From: an uncultured Rhodospirillaceae bacterium
Lineage (GTDB): Bacteria > Pseudomonadota > Alphaproteobacteria > Azospirillales > Azospirillaceae
Reading direction: 5' to 3'
NCBI GenBank assembly: GCA_937927415.1
Contig: CALBDS010000042.1
Location: 1-64,000, forward strand
DNA length: 64,000 nt
Part shown: piece by piece, positions 32,221 through 43,537 of the stretch
Layout of the letters: each line of letters starts with the position of its first letter
How positions within the stretch are numbered: the stretch's first letter is position 1
Made by a program: the position numbers and the translations under genes
Notes under the pieces: model-generated
Database searches by the model: none
What the model saw: the letters and a program-made list of their open reading frames with translations, nothing else
Told to the model about the DNA's origin: nothing

Positions 32221-33411
32221 ATGGGCTTTCCAGGAATGAAGGACGCCAAAATCGACACCGTGCTGGCTCATGCCGGGCGCCGTCCCCTTGCCAATCACGG
32301 GATCGTCAATCCGCCGGTCTACCACGCCTCCACCGTTCTGTACCCGACGCTGGAAGCGTTGGAGGCCAGCGACCATGCGCCCTTCGACACGGTGAACTAC
32401 GGCCGCATCGGCACGCCCACCAGCTTCGCCTTTGAAGAGGCGGTGGCCGAACTGGAAGGCGGCTACCGCGCCGTCACCGCCGCGTCCGGGCTGGCGGCCA
32501 TCGCCACGGCGCTGATGGCCTTCACCAAAACCGGCGACCATGTGCTCATCACCGACAGCGCCTATGGCCCGACCCGCCGGTTCGCCAACGACACGCTGAC
32601 CCGCTATGGGGTGGAGGTGGAGTATTTCGACCCGCTGATCGGCGGCGGCATCGCCGGGCTGATCCGGCCCAACACCACGCTGGTGTTCGTCGAATCCCCC
32701 GGCTCGCTGACCTTCGAGATGCAGGACATTCCCGCCATCGCCGCCGCGGCCAAGGCAGCGGGGGCGCGGGTGGTGATGGACAACACCTGGGCGACGCCTC
32801 TGTTCTACCAGCCGCTGCGCCATGGGGTGGATGTGTCGCTGCACGCCGCCACCAAATACATCGTCGGCCATTCCGACGCCATGCTGGGCGTTCTGGTCTG
32901 CACCGAAGAGGTCTACACCACGGTGAAGAAGGCGGCGGTGGGGATTGGCACCTGCGCCGGGCCGGACGACGTGTATCTGGGCCTGCGCGGCCTGCGCACC
33001 ATGAAGGTCCGGCTGAAGCAGCACCAGGAATCCGGGCTGCTGCTGGCCGACTGGCTGTCCCGCCGGCCCGAGGTGGCGCGGATCATCCACCCCGCCCGCC
33101 CCGACCATTCCGGCCATGCCCTGTGGCAGCGGGATTTCACCGGCGCCTGCGGCCTGTTCAGCGCCCTGCTCCACCCGGTTCCCAAGGCGGCGCTGAGCGC
33201 CATGTTCAACGGGTTCGAACTGTTCGGCATCGGCTATTCCTGGGGCGGGTTCGAAAGCCTGATCCTGCCGGTGCGCCCCGCCGCCATCCGCACCGCCACC
33301 CGCTGGACCGAGCCGGGGCCGCTGATCCGCCTGCACGCCGGGCTGGAAGACCCCGACGACCTGATCCGCGATCTGGAACGCGCCTTCGCCCGGCTGGCGG
33401 CGGCCCTGTAA
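32221..33411 (+). CDS. metC: Cystathionine beta-lyase (MetC-type PLP enzyme)
   Basis: 396-aa Cys/Met metabolism PLP enzyme that cleaves cystathionine to homocysteine, pyruvate and ammonia. It has NPPVYHASTVLYPT, TNYGRIGTP-type sequence VNYGRIGTPTSFA, VMDNTWATPLF, and the PLP lysine in SLHAATKYIVGHSD. The bacterial cystathionine beta-lyase subtype is indicated by WGGFESL (about 341). Starts at 32221 or 32236 (MKDAKIDT) are both possible, since neither has a strong ribosome site. hisI follows closely. Confidence 0.88.
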   Translation: MGFPGMKDAKIDTVLAHAGRRPLANHGIVNPPVYHASTVLYPTLEALEASDHAPFDTVNYGRIGTPTSFAFEEAVAELEGGYRAVTAASGLAAIATALMAFTKTGDHVLITDSAYGPTRRFANDTLTRYGVEVEYFDPLIGGGIAGLIRPNTTLVFVESPGSLTFEMQDIPAIAAAAKAAGARVVMDNTWATPLFYQPLRHGVDVSLHAATKYIVGHSDAMLGVLVCTEEVYTTVKKAAVGIGTCAGPDDVYLGLRGLRTMKVRLKQHQESGLLLADWLSRRPEVARIIHPARPDHSGHALWQRDFTGACGLFSALLHPVPKAALSAMFNGFELFGIGYSWGGFESLILPVRPAAIRTATRWTEPGPLIRLHAGLEDPDDLIRDLERAFARLAAAL

Positions 33412-33426
33412 GCTATGGAACCGATC

Positions 33427-33873
33427 ATGACCAACGAAACGGCTGCGGCCCCCTTCGCCTCCCCCGCCGCCATCGCCGCGGCCCTGGCGGCCATCCGCTT
33501 CAACGACGCCGGGCTGGTCCCCGCCATCGCCCAGCAGGCCGACACCGGCGAGGTGCTGATGATGGCCTGGATGAACCGTGAGGCGGTCACCGAAACCCTG
33601 ACCACCGGGCGCGTCTGCTACTGGTCCCGCTCGCGCAAGGGGCTGTGGCGCAAGGGCGAGACATCGGGCCAGGTGCAGCGGCTCAGCGATTTCCGCATCG
33701 ACTGCGACGGCGACACCATCCTGCTGCTGGTCGATCAGTTGGGGGTGGCCTGCCACACCGGGCGGCGGTCGTGCTTTTACAACGCGGTGCGCGGCGACGG
33801 GCTGGAAACCATCCTGGAGGTCGCCATGGACCCCAACGCCCTTTATGGTGGTACTACCAAGAAAATTCCCTAA
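33427..33873 (+). CDS. hisI: Phosphoribosyl-AMP cyclohydrolase
   Basis: 148-aa third-step enzyme of histidine synthesis, as a stand-alone HisI rather than a HisIE fusion. It has [33 protein letters not shown] (split), the metal-site [13 protein letters not shown] and the zinc ligands in [14 protein letters not shown]. Start at 33427 is preferred (GGAA just upstream); 33415 is the alternative. The downstream region carries the first terminator/small-RNA unit. Confidence 0.92.
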   Translation: MTNETAAAPFASPAAIAAALAAIRFNDAGLVPAIAQQADTGEVLMMAWMNREAVTETLTTGRVCYWSRSRKGLWRKGETSGQVQRLSDFRIDCDGDTILLLVDQLGVACHTGRRSCFYNAVRGDGLETILEVAMDPNALYGGTTKKIP

Positions 33874-33939
33874 AACATTGCTGCAATGCGGTGGACAATT
33901 GATCTATGTCAAAGTCCGCATCGGCCATTCGGGTTAGAA

Positions 33940-34008
33940 CTCACTCATCTCTAACCCTCCCTGTAATCGCCTTTGCCGGAGGTTCCTATCGGAACCTCCG
34001 GTTTTTTT
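33940..34008 (+). ncRNA. Small-RNA-like unit 1 (anti-SD tract plus terminator)
   Basis: About 70 nt beginning near TAGAAC and containing TCTCTAACCCTCCCTGT (33948-33964). A strong terminator follows. The CCCTCCC tract would be single-stranded and could pair with ribosome binding sites. The same layout recurs at 34175-34245. It could instead be just the hisI 3' end. No transcript evidence. Confidence 0.45.
33976..34008 (+). terminator. Strong rho-independent terminator
   Basis: CCGGAGGTTCC (33976-33986), loop TATC, GGAACCTCCGG (33991-34001), then seven T. An 11-bp perfect stem. Confidence 0.9.
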
Positions 34009-34026
34009 ATGTCCGCGTGGCGGGGG

Positions 34027-34065
34027 ACTGGTCAGACCAGTGAAAGACCATGATTATTACTGGTC
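34027..34065. promoter_or_regulatory. FadR-like operator palindrome with an extra half-site
   Basis: ACTGGTCAGACCAGT (34027-34041) is a perfect 15-bp palindrome fitting the FadR-subfamily pattern TNGTNNNACNA. A further ACTGGTC half-site lies at 34059-34065, facing GACCA at 34046-34050. It sits between the two small-RNA-like units, upstream of the second. The regulator is not identified. Confidence 0.5.
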
Positions 34066-34174
34066 GATATTTTAAACACCCCACCTTTTTCATGTCGGCC
34101 ATACGGAAAAGACGGATCTTGGGGTCTTTCGGTTTGATGTGGATCAACGAAAGTCATGGCGGAAAGGCATAGAA

Positions 34175-34245
34175 AAGATCCTGTCTCTAAAAACCCTCCC
34201 TGTTTTTGCTCTTGGAGGCTTCGATACCGAAGCCTCCTTTCTTTT
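34175..34245 (+). ncRNA. Small-RNA-like unit 2 (anti-SD tract plus terminator)
   Basis: Same order of elements as unit 1: a TAGAA-like box at 34170-34174, TCTCTAA then CCCTCCCTGT (34184-34203), TTG, and a GGAGG-stem terminator. No protein gene lies upstream on this strand between the two terminators, so this terminator implies its own transcript. The function suggested is antisense control by the CCCTCCC tract (inference). Confidence 0.5.
34214..34245 (+). terminator. Rho-independent terminator of unit 2
   Basis: GGAGGCTTCG (34214-34223), loop ATAC, CGAAGCCTCC (34228-34237), then TTTCTTTT. A 10-bp perfect stem. In the reverse direction there is no T-run, so it does not belong to the convergent amidase gene. 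Confidence 0.85.
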
Positions 34246-34258
34246 GGCCGTTTTCCCC

Positions 34259-35596
34259 TCAGGCGATCACCGCTTCCACAGCTTGGGCCAGGGAAAGCAG
34301 GGGCCGGTCGCCGCCGGACGGCCCCACCAGCATCACCCCCACCGGCATTCCGTCGCTGGCCGCCGGCACCGACACCGCGGGGCGGTCGAGAAAATTAAAC
34401 AGGGACGTATTCCGCAGCGCCATCAGATTGAGGCGCGCATAGTCGGCATCATCGATCAACTCATCGAAACGGGGGGCCACCACGGCCACCGTCGGCAGCA
34501 CCAGCGCGTCATAGGGACGGCTCAGCCTCTCGGCCTCGGCCATCAGGGCGATGCGGGCGCGCATCAGGTCCACATAGTCGGGGGCCGTGGCCTCCACCGC
34601 CCGTTCCAGCCGCACCCGCACCCGCGGATCATAGTCGTCGCCACAGGTGAGAAGCCAGGGACGATGCAGGGCATAGGCCTCCGCCGCGGAGAAGCCGATG
34701 CGGGCGCCGGCTTCGGGAATGCGGTCGAGGACGGCGGCGTCGATCTCCACCACCCGCGCCCCGGCGGCCGACAGCCGGTCGAGCGCGCGGGTGAAGGCGG
34801 CGGCGACGGTGGCGTCCAGCCCGTCCAGAGCGTGGCAGCGCGGCACCGCCAGCCGCAGCCCCTCCACCGGCACCGGGGCGGGCACGGCCGGCACCTCCCC
34901 CGCCATCACCGCGTCCATCAGGGCGCAGCAGGCGACGGAGCGGCCCAGCGGTCCCACCGTGTCCAGCGTCCACGACAAGGGAAAGGCACCGTCGCGCGGC
35001 ACCCGCGCCTGGGTGGGCTTGAATCCGGCCAGCCCGCAGAAGGCGGCGGGAATCCGCACCGACCCGCCGGTGTCGCTGCCCACCGCCGCCGCGGCCATGC
35101 CGTCGGCCACCGACACCGCCGCCCCCGACGACGACCCGCCGGGGATGCGCGCGCGGTCGAACGGGTTGCCCGGCGTGCCGGAATGGGGGTTGAGGCCAAG
35201 GCCGGAAAAGGCGAACTCGGTCATGGTGGTACGGCCGACGATCACGGCCCCCGCGGCGCGCAGCCGCGCCACCACCGCCGCATCCGCCGCCGCGGGCGGG
35301 GCATCGCGCAGCAGGATCGAACCGGCCGGGGTGGGCTGGCCGGCAATGTCGAACAGATCCTTCACCGACACCGGAATCCCCGCCAGCGGCGACGGCACGA
35401 TGCCATGGGCGCGCAGGGAATCGCTGGCCGCCGCCGCGGTCATGGCCGCTTCACGGTCCACACGGGCGAAGGTGCGCTCCCCCTCCCCCGCCGGATCGTC
35501 GATCCGCTCCAGGGCCTGCGCCACCAGGGCGGTGCTGGTGGTGCGCCCGGCGGCCAGGGCGTGGGCCAAATCGTGAAGGGTGGGGAAACGGCTCAT
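34259..35596 (-). CDS. Amidase-signature family hydrolase
   Basis: 445-aa amidase-signature enzyme with the Ser-cisSer-Lys triad: lysine in IPVSVKDLFDI (about 80) and the serines in GGSSSGAAVSVADG (about 155-168). TDTGGSVRIPA-type sequence SDTGGSVRIPAAFCG follows. It could be an aliphatic amide, allophanate or GatA-like hydrolase. No gatB/gatC is adjacent, so glutamyl-tRNA amidation is unlikely. Start MSRFPTLHDLAHAL is chosen; the longer frame adds unrelated sequence. Confidence 0.85.
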   Translation of the reverse strand: MSRFPTLHDLAHALAAGRTTSTALVAQALERIDDPAGEGERTFARVDREAAMTAAAASDSLRAHGIVPSPLAGIPVSVKDLFDIAGQPTPAGSILLRDAPPAAADAAVVARLRAAGAVIVGRTTMTEFAFSGLGLNPHSGTPGNPFDRARIPGGSSSGAAVSVADGMAAAAVGSDTGGSVRIPAAFCGLAGFKPTQARVPRDGAFPLSWTLDTVGPLGRSVACCALMDAVMAGEVPAVPAPVPVEGLRLAVPRCHALDGLDATVAAAFTRALDRLSAAGARVVEIDAAVLDRIPEAGARIGFSAAEAYALHRPWLLTCGDDYDPRVRVRLERAVEATAPDYVDLMRARIALMAEAERLSRPYDALVLPTVAVVAPRFDELIDDADYARLNLMALRNTSLFNFLDRPAVSVPAASDGMPVGVMLVGPSGGDRPLLSLAQAVEAVIA

Positions 35597-35757
35597 GTCC
35601 GGAACCAACCTTGTTGGGGAAAAAGGGGTGGAGGGGAGCCTACACCCCCATTCCCCGCGGGGTGAAGTCTCCATCCCCTCTTGCGGACTTTGCCGGATTG
35701 CGCATCATCGCGCCCATCCGGCCTTCGTGGCCCCTGATGGGAACAAGACACAAGACC

Positions 35758-36159
35758 ATGACGCCGCCCGATCCCAAAGATGCCCTGCGGGCACTGCTGG
35801 AAACCTATCTGCGCTGCCCGGTGCAGCCGGTGCTGACCGATCTGCAGCAAGCACTCGCCACCTATCAGACCGACTGGATCCAGGCCCGCGCCGGCACCGA
35901 CGCCGCCCCGGTCCGCCCCACCCCGGCCAAAGCCGCCGTGCCGAAGCCGAAATTCCCGGTCGGGGCCGCCGAACGGGCCATTCTGGAAAAGCTGGCGGAC
36001 GGCTGGGCCGCCACCACCGCCGACGTGACGCGCTGGGCGTGGTTCGAGGACCGCGAACTGGTGCGCGTGGACCCCAACCCCGCGGGCCAGGGGCCGGACA
36101 TCCTGCGTCTGGCACCGGAAGGTTGGCGGGCCATCGGGCGCCACCCGCCGGAGGAATGA
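35758..36159 (+). CDS. Hypothetical protein
   Basis: 133 aa, not recognised. The N-terminus (about 1-42) is an amphipathic helical region, a Pro/Ala/Lys-rich linker follows (about 45-62), and the C-terminus (about 63-133) reads like a small winged-helix or compact alpha/beta domain (AERAILEKLADGWAATTADVTRWAWF, split). It contains no cysteine except C20 and no signal peptide. The ribosome site is poor. An antisense frame of similar length exists, so expression from this strand is likely but not certain. Confidence 0.5.
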   Translation: MTPPDPKDALRALLETYLRCPVQPVLTDLQQALATYQTDWIQARAGTDAAPVRPTPAKAAVPKPKFPVGAAERAILEKLADGWAATTADVTRWAWFEDRELVRVDPNPAGQGPDILRLAPEGWRAIGRHPPEE

Positions 36160-36181
36160 GGGAAATCGCGGCGGCGGGGTT

Positions 36182-37222
36182 TTACACCCCCGCCGCTTCC
36201 GCCTTCACCTGATTGCGCCCGCCGTGCTTGGCGTCATAGAGGGCGGTATCGGCCCGGCGCACCAGATCGGCGCCCGCCTCTCCCGGACGGTACTGGGCCG
36301 CACCGATGGACAGGGTGACGGTGCCGTAATTGGTGCTGCGGGCACGGTTGACGATCTGGCGCCCGCCCACGGTGGTGCGGATCTGGTCGGCCACCGTCAC
36401 CGCGTTCACCAGCGTGGTCCGCGGCAGGAGGATGGCGAATTCCTCCCCGCCGAAGCGGGCGGCGGTGTCGCGGCCCTTGATGCATTCGGTCAGCGCCTTC
36501 GCCACCAGCCGCAGCACATGATCGCCCACCAGATGGCCGTGGGCGTCGTTGAAGTGTTTGAAATGGTCGATGTCGATCAGCAGCAGGGCCAGCGGCTGCC
36601 CGTCCCGCTCCGCCTCGCGCATGGCGTCGGCCAGCATCTGGTCGAAGGCCTTGCGGTTGTTGATCCCGGTCAGCCCGTCGGTCATCGCCTCCCGCCGGGC
36701 GGTGTCCAGACTGATGCGCATGTCGGCAAGCTGCTGGCTGGTTTCCAGGAACTGGGTCTGCAGCCGGCTCTGCCGATCCATGATGGCGGTGGTCTCCGCC
36801 GCCACCGCGGCCACCAGGGCGCGCAACTCCTCCACCGACATGGGCTGTTCCAACTCACCCTGCAGCCCCGCCAGGGCGGTGCCGTAACGGTTGGTTTCCG
36901 CCCCGGCGGTGTCGAGGATGCCCAGGATCTTGCCCAGAACCGCCCGCGCCCGCTCGCTGGTTTCGCGGATGGCCTGCGCCTCGGCGTCCAGGGTGAAGAA
37001 ACGCTTGAACAATTCGTCGCAATGGCTTTGCGACAGGGTGCCGCTGTCGCGACGGGCGATGTCCAGGGCGCGGGTCAGGTCGGGCAACTGCCCGCTGAAA
37101 TAGGTGTACCAGAGACAGAAGTTTTCGGGCGTGGGGGCAAGACCATCATCCTGCATCCGCTGCATGGCGCTGGCAGCAAAGGCGCTGGCCCGTTCCACAT
37201 CGTCCGTATAGCTTAAAATCAT
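36182..37222 (-). CDS. GGDEF-domain diguanylate cyclase
   Basis: 346 aa. An N-terminal helical sensor region (about 1-165, no membrane segment) precedes a GGDEF domain with DGLTGINNRKAFD, DIDHFKHFND and active-site GGEEF (RFGGEEFAILLP). The inhibitory I-site position reads KGRD instead of RxxD, so product inhibition may be weak. It makes cyclic di-GMP. The N-terminal part resembles alphaproteobacterial cyclases with a conserved ENFCLWYTYFSG motif. Monocistronic by spacing. Confidence 0.88.
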   Translation of the reverse strand: MILSYTDDVERASAFAASAMQRMQDDGLAPTPENFCLWYTYFSGQLPDLTRALDIARRDSGTLSQSHCDELFKRFFTLDAEAQAIRETSERARAVLGKILGILDTAGAETNRYGTALAGLQGELEQPMSVEELRALVAAVAAETTAIMDRQSRLQTQFLETSQQLADMRISLDTARREAMTDGLTGINNRKAFDQMLADAMREAERDGQPLALLLIDIDHFKHFNDAHGHLVGDHVLRLVAKALTECIKGRDTAARFGGEEFAILLPRTTLVNAVTVADQIRTTVGGRQIVNRARSTNYGTVTLSIGAAQYRPGEAGADLVRRADTALYDAKHGGRNQVKAEAAGV

Positions 37223-37321
37223 CCCAGCCCCTCCTGCTGGGGCATAGGTGTTACGGACTCACAGCGTAAACGGCAAGACATCAATCGTTAACACATGGAT
37301 TGTGCGGTGCCGCAACGATCT

Positions 37322-38386
37322 TTATCCGCACCGGCGCTGCAAGCGCGCCACAGCCCACGCCGCCGTTTCGCGCACCACGGGGGAGTCATCGTCCAGACGC
37401 GCCTGTGCCGCCGGCAGCAAGGCATCCATACCGCTGTTGCCGATGGCGATCATCACGTTGCGCACGAATCGCTCACGCCCGATGCGCTTGATGGGCGAGG
37501 CGGAAAACAGCCGGCGGAACCCCGCGTCGTCCAGGGCCGCCAGCTCCGCCAGCCGCGGCGCGGTCAATTCGGCCCGCGGCAGGAACGCCGCTTCCCGGCT
37601 GGCCTGGGCGAAGCGGTTCCACGGGCACACGGCAAGACAGTCGTCGCAGCCATAGACGCGGTTGCCGATGGCGGGGCGGAATTCCTCAGGAATCGGGCCG
37701 GGATGCTCGATGGTCAGATAGGCGATGCAGCGGCGGGAATCGAGCACATAGGGCTGGGGAAACGCCCCGGTCGGGCATATGTCCTGACAGCGGGTGCAGC
37801 GCCCGCAACGGTCCACCCCCGGCGGATCCGGCGGCAGAACGAGGGTGGTGTAGATCTCCCCCAGAAACAGCCAGGATCCATGACGGCGCGACACCAGAAC
37901 CGTGTGCTTGCCCTGCCACCCCAGCCCGGCCTGGGCCGCCAGCGGCTTTTCAAGAACGGGTGCGGTGTCCACGAACACCTTCACATCGGCCTTGTAGCGG
38001 TGGTGGATCCACTGGCCGATGGTCTTCAAACGCCCCTTGATGAGGTCGTGGTAATCGCGGTTGCGGGCATAGGCGGAAATCACCCCCTGCCCCGGATCCG
38101 ACAGACCGGCCAGCGGGTCGCCGTCGGGGGCATAGGACAGGCCCAGCGCAATGACGGTCCCCGCCTCCGGCCACAGGGTTTGCGGGTCGCCGCGGCGGTC
38201 GGTCTTGTCGGCCATCCACGTCATGCCGCCGTGATAGCCGGCGGCCAGGAATGCCCCCAGCCGCGCCCGCGTCCGGTCGTCGAGGACAGGGGCGGTGAAG
38301 CCCACCGCGTCGAAGCCGGTGGCCAGCGCCCGGTCGCGGATGGCCTCGCGGATGGCGGACGGGTCCGCTTCCGCCGTTTTGGTCAT
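37322..38386 (-). CDS. queG: Epoxyqueuosine reductase
   Basis: 354-aa cobalamin-dependent QueG, the last step of queuosine synthesis in tRNA. It has the family region WMADKTDRRGDPQTLWPEAG (split), the Arg/Tyr site YARNRDYHDLIK, and two [4Fe-4S] motifs: CGRCTRCQDICPTGAF and CDDCLAVCPWN. The C-terminus forms a HEAT-like repeat (DDDSPVVRETAAWAVARL). Start MTKTAEADPS is chosen because the upstream frame overlaps queF. Downstream of queF, tgt and queA in one cluster. Confidence 0.93.
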   Translation of the reverse strand: MTKTAEADPSAIREAIRDRALATGFDAVGFTAPVLDDRTRARLGAFLAAGYHGGMTWMADKTDRRGDPQTLWPEAGTVIALGLSYAPDGDPLAGLSDPGQGVISAYARNRDYHDLIKGRLKTIGQWIHHRYKADVKVFVDTAPVLEKPLAAQAGLGWQGKHTVLVSRRHGSWLFLGEIYTTLVLPPDPPGVDRCGRCTRCQDICPTGAFPQPYVLDSRRCIAYLTIEHPGPIPEEFRPAIGNRVYGCDDCLAVCPWNRFAQASREAAFLPRAELTAPRLAELAALDDAGFRRLFSASPIKRIGRERFVRNVMIAIGNSGMDALLPAAQARLDDDSPVVRETAAWAVARLQRRCG

Positions 38387-38406
38387 GGGGCCACGGCGGG
38401 CATGGA

Positions 38407-38877
38407 TCAGCCGCGCCCGCGGTAGGGCGGCACGTCCTGGGCCGGAATCCACACATCCGACGGGGCCGGACCGGACTGATAGAACACGTCGATGGGAATG
38501 CCGCCGCGGGGATACCAATAGCCGCCGATGCGCAGCCACACCGGCGCCAGTTCCGCCACCAGCCGCCGGCCGATACCGACGGTGCAGGCCTCGTGAAAGG
38601 CGCCATGGTTGCGGAACGATCCCAGAAACAGCTTCAGCGACTTGCTTTCGACCAGCCAGTCCCCCGGCACATAGTCGATCATCAGGTGGGCGAAGTCCGG
38701 CTGCCCGGTGATCGGGCACAGGGAGGTGAACTCCGGTGCGGTGAAGCGCACCAGATAGCGCACCCCCGGTTCCGGGTTCGGCACCTTTTCCAGAACCGCC
38801 GTTTCCGGGCTGTCGGGAAGACCGGCCTTGCCCCCCAACTGGGTCAGGCCGCTGTAGATGGACGGGGTTCCGGTCAT
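38407..38877 (-). CDS. queF: 7-cyano-7-deazaguanine (preQ0) reductase, QueF type I
   Basis: 156-aa NADPH-dependent nitrile reductase that converts preQ0 to preQ1. The catalytic cysteine lies in [15 protein letters not shown], and the motif [20 protein letters not shown] (split) is characteristic. Length fits the short unimodular class. Start [11 protein letters not shown] is preferred, since an ATG 15 codons upstream overlaps the tgt 3' end. Lies between tgt and queG. Confidence 0.93.
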   Translation of the reverse strand: MTGTPSIYSGLTQLGGKAGLPDSPETAVLEKVPNPEPGVRYLVRFTAPEFTSLCPITGQPDFAHLMIDYVPGDWLVESKSLKLFLGSFRNHGAFHEACTVGIGRRLVAELAPVWLRIGGYWYPRGGIPIDVFYQSGPAPSDVWIPAQDVPPYRGRG

Positions 38878-38902
38878 CGGGATGCTTCCTCGCTCACAAA
38901 AA

Positions 38903-40120
38903 TCAGGCCGCGGGTTCGGCATCGGCGGTCTTGGCGGCGGCCGTCTTGACCGCCTTCTTCCCGCGGGCCGGTTGGGACAGGCCCAGCGGATCGGGGGTTT
39001 CCGCGATATCGCCCTGCTCCAGTTCCGCTTCGATGGCGGCGGCGCGCTCCTCGAACTCCCCGGCTTCGATGGCGGCGCGCAACTCGGCCATCAGGTCCTG
39101 ATAGTGCTGGAGATTGTGCCACGTCAGCAGCATCGGCCCCAGCATCTCGCCGGCCTTGATGAGATGGTGGATATAGCCCCGGCTGTAGTCGCGGCACGCC
39201 GGGCAGGCGCAACGGTCGTCCAGCGGGCGGTCGTCGTGGGCGTGGCGGGCGTTGCGCAGGTTCAGCACGCCGCGGCGCACGAAGGCCTGCCCCGTGCGGC
39301 CCGAGCGGGTGGGCATGACGCAATCGAACATGTCGATGCCGCGGCGCACCGCCCCGATGATGTCGGACGGGCGCCCCACCCCCATCAGGTACCGCGGGCG
39401 TTCGGCCGGCAGCAGCGGCACCGTGTGGTCGAGCACGGTGAACATGGTGTCCTGCCCCTCGCCCACCGCCAGCCCGCCGACGGCGTACCCGTCGAAACCG
39501 ATGCCGGTGAGGGCGGCGACGGATTCGCTGCGCAGGTCGGGATAGACGCTGCCCTGGACGATGCCGAACAGGCCGTAGCCCGGCCGCTCGACGAAGGACT
39601 CGCGGCACCGCTGCGCCCAGCGCATGGACAGGCGCATGGATTTGGCCGCCACCTCATGGGTCGCGGGGAACGGCGTGCATTCGTCGAACGCCATGGTGAC
39701 GTCGGAATCCAGCAGGTACTGGATTTCCATCGACCGTTCCGGCGTCAGCCGGTGGCGGCTGCCGTCCAGGTGGGATTTGAAGGTGACCCCATCCTCGTCC
39801 AGCGTGCGCAGCTCGTTGAGCGACATCACCTGAAAGCCGCCGGAATCGGTCAGGATCGGCCCCGGCCAGTTCATGAAGCGGTGCAGACCGCCCAACTGGG
39901 CCACCCGCTCGGCGGTGGGCCGCAGCATCAGGTGATAGGTGTTGCCCAGGATGATCTGGGCGCCGGTGGCGCGCACCTGTTCGGGGTGCATGGCCTTCAC
40001 CGTCCCCGCCGTGCCCACGGGCATGAAGGCCGGCGTGTCGATCACCCCATGGGCCGTGTGCAGGGTGCCGCGCCGGGCCGCGCCGTCATTCGCCACAAGC
40101 TCGAACTTCATGCCGTTCAC
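38903..40120 (-). CDS. tgt: tRNA-guanine transglycosylase
   Basis: 405-aa enzyme that exchanges guanine-34 for preQ1 in tRNAs with GUN anticodons. Family motifs: [28 protein letters not shown] (catalytic aspartate region), [13 protein letters not shown] and [13 protein letters not shown]. Zinc ligands are in [17 protein letters not shown] plus a histidine in LTWHNLQHY. The C-terminal tail is longer than in E. coli and Lys/Ala-rich. Its ATG overlaps the queA stop... in gene order queA is transcribed first and the four bases ATGA are shared at 40117-40120. Confidence 0.95.
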   Translation of the reverse strand: MNGMKFELVANDGAARRGTLHTAHGVIDTPAFMPVGTAGTVKAMHPEQVRATGAQIILGNTYHLMLRPTAERVAQLGGLHRFMNWPGPILTDSGGFQVMSLNELRTLDEDGVTFKSHLDGSRHRLTPERSMEIQYLLDSDVTMAFDECTPFPATHEVAAKSMRLSMRWAQRCRESFVERPGYGLFGIVQGSVYPDLRSESVAALTGIGFDGYAVGGLAVGEGQDTMFTVLDHTVPLLPAERPRYLMGVGRPSDIIGAVRRGIDMFDCVMPTRSGRTGQAFVRRGVLNLRNARHAHDDRPLDDRCACPACRDYSRGYIHHLIKAGEMLGPMLLTWHNLQHYQDLMAELRAAIEAGEFEERAAAIEAELEQGDIAETPDPLGLSQPARGKKAVKTAAAKTADAEPAA

Positions 40121-41148
40121 TCCGCCCTCCGCAGCAAGGAGGTGTCACCATACGAATAGAAACGATAGCCCGCCGCGATGGCGTGGGCATAGGCGTCCCG
40201 CATCCGCTGCATTCCGGCAAAGGCCGACACCAGCATGAACAGCGTGGACCGCGGGAGATGGAAATTGGTCATCAGCATATCCACGGCGCGGAAACGGTAG
40301 CCGGGGGTGATGAAGATGTCGGTTTCGTCGGAAAACGGGCGGACGGTGCCGTCACCGTCCGCGGCACTTTCCAACAGGCGCAGCGCGGTGGTGCCGATGG
40401 ACACGATGCGCCCGCCGGCCGCCCGCACGGCGTTGATCCGCGCCGCTGCTTCCGGGGACACGATCCCCACCTCGGCGTGCATCTTGTGCTCGCGGATGTC
40501 CTCCACCTTCACCGGCAGGAAGGTGCCCGCCCCCACATGCAGGGTGACCGCCACCCGCCCGACCCCGCGGGCGTCCAGGGCGGCCAGCAGGTTGGGGGTG
40601 AAGTGCAGCCCGGCGGTGGGCGCCGCCACCGCGCCTTCGTGGGCGGCGAACACGGTCTGGTAATCGCTGCGGTCGGTGGATTCCGCCCCCTCCGGCCGGC
40701 TGATGTAGGGGGGCAGCGGCATGGCGCCGTGGGCGTGCAGCCGTTCGAACAGTTCCGGCCCGGCGGCGCTGAACCGCAGGATGATTTCGCCGCCGTCGCG
40801 CTTGTCGGCGACCGTCGCCGTGAAATCCTCGGCAAAGACGATGGTGTCGCCCACCCGCAGCCGCTTGCCCGGACGGGCGAAGGCGGCCCAGGTGTCGTCA
40901 CCCATGCGCTTGTGCAGGGTGGCTTCCACCTTCACCGCCCCGCGCAGGCCCCACAGCCGCGCCGGGATCACGCGGGTGTCGTTGATGACCATAAGGTCAC
41001 CCGGCTCCAGCAGGGACGGCAGGTCGCGGACGATGTGGTCCGACAGGGTGTCCGCCACCGACAGCAGGCGCGCGGCGTCACGCGGCCGCACAGGATGGCT
41101 GGCGATCAGATTCGGCGGCAGGTCGAAATCGAAATCGGCGGTTTTCAT
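40117..41148 (-). CDS. queA: S-adenosylmethionine:tRNA ribosyltransferase-isomerase
   Basis: 343-aa QueA, which adds the epoxycyclopentane moiety from SAM to preQ1-tRNA. Motifs: [24 protein letters not shown] (split), [36 protein letters not shown] and the C-terminal [19 protein letters not shown] (split). Start [11 protein letters not shown] matches the family. First gene of queA-tgt-queF-queG, which holds all the later steps of queuosine formation. Confidence 0.95.
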   Translation of the reverse strand: MKTADFDFDLPPNLIASHPVRPRDAARLLSVADTLSDHIVRDLPSLLEPGDLMVINDTRVIPARLWGLRGAVKVEATLHKRMGDDTWAAFARPGKRLRVGDTIVFAEDFTATVADKRDGGEIILRFSAAGPELFERLHAHGAMPLPPYISRPEGAESTDRSDYQTVFAAHEGAVAAPTAGLHFTPNLLAALDARGVGRVAVTLHVGAGTFLPVKVEDIREHKMHAEVGIVSPEAAARINAVRAAGGRIVSIGTTALRLLESAADGDGTVRPFSDETDIFITPGYRFRAVDMLMTNFHLPRSTLFMLVSAFAGMQRMRDAYAHAIAAGYRFYSYGDTSLLRRAE

Positions 41149-41290
41149 GGATTCTTTTCGAGATTTGCGCTCGTATAGAGCACCTTCCCGCCCAAAGGGA
41201 AGCCGCCGTAAGCCGCCGAAGCCCAGCCATGCACGGGACGGGTGACCAGACCCGTTTTCGCCCCCCCTCTCCCAGCCGAAAGGTTTCCCG

Positions 41291-41749
41291 ATGGCGCGAT
41301 CATCGACGCTCCGCGCGCTTGCCGCGGGCCTCGCCCTTTCCGCCCTGTCCGCCTGTGCCGGGGATGCCCCGCCGCCGATGGCAAGCACCCCGGCGCCCGC
41401 CCCCGAATGCGCCGGCCTTGCCGGCTCCTCCATGGTGGAGGCCAACCTGTTCTTCGGGCGCAACATCGGCGGCAGGCTGGGGGTCAGCGAACGGGATTGG
41501 CAGCGATTCGTGAACGAGGTGGTGACGCCGCGCTTCCCCGACGGGCTGACGGTTCAGGACGCCGCCGGCCAGTGGCGCGACACCGACACCGGAAAGGTGG
41601 TGCACGAACCGTCCAAGCTGCTGATCCTGTTCATCCCCCGCGAAGCGGCGGCGCTCGACCGGCTGAAAGAGGTGGCCGACACCTACAAGACCCGCTTCCG
41701 CCAGCAGGCGGTGGCCACGGTGCTGCGGCCCGCCTGCGTCGGGTTTTAA
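41291..41749 (+). CDS. DUF3574 lipoprotein
   Basis: 152 aa with a lipoprotein signal ([13 protein letters not shown], lipobox cysteine near residue 22). It has a DUF3574 domain: [23 protein letters not shown] (split), [21 protein letters not shown] and a C-terminal AYKTRF-like [11 protein letters not shown]. Function unknown. Convergent with the ABC exporter gene, with only three bases between stops. Confidence 0.8.
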   Translation: MARSSTLRALAAGLALSALSACAGDAPPPMASTPAPAPECAGLAGSSMVEANLFFGRNIGGRLGVSERDWQRFVNEVVTPRFPDGLTVQDAAGQWRDTDTGKVVHEPSKLLILFIPREAAALDRLKEVADTYKTRFRQQAVATVLRPACVGF

Positions 41750-41752
41750 GGA

Positions 41753-43537
<1,785 letters not shown>

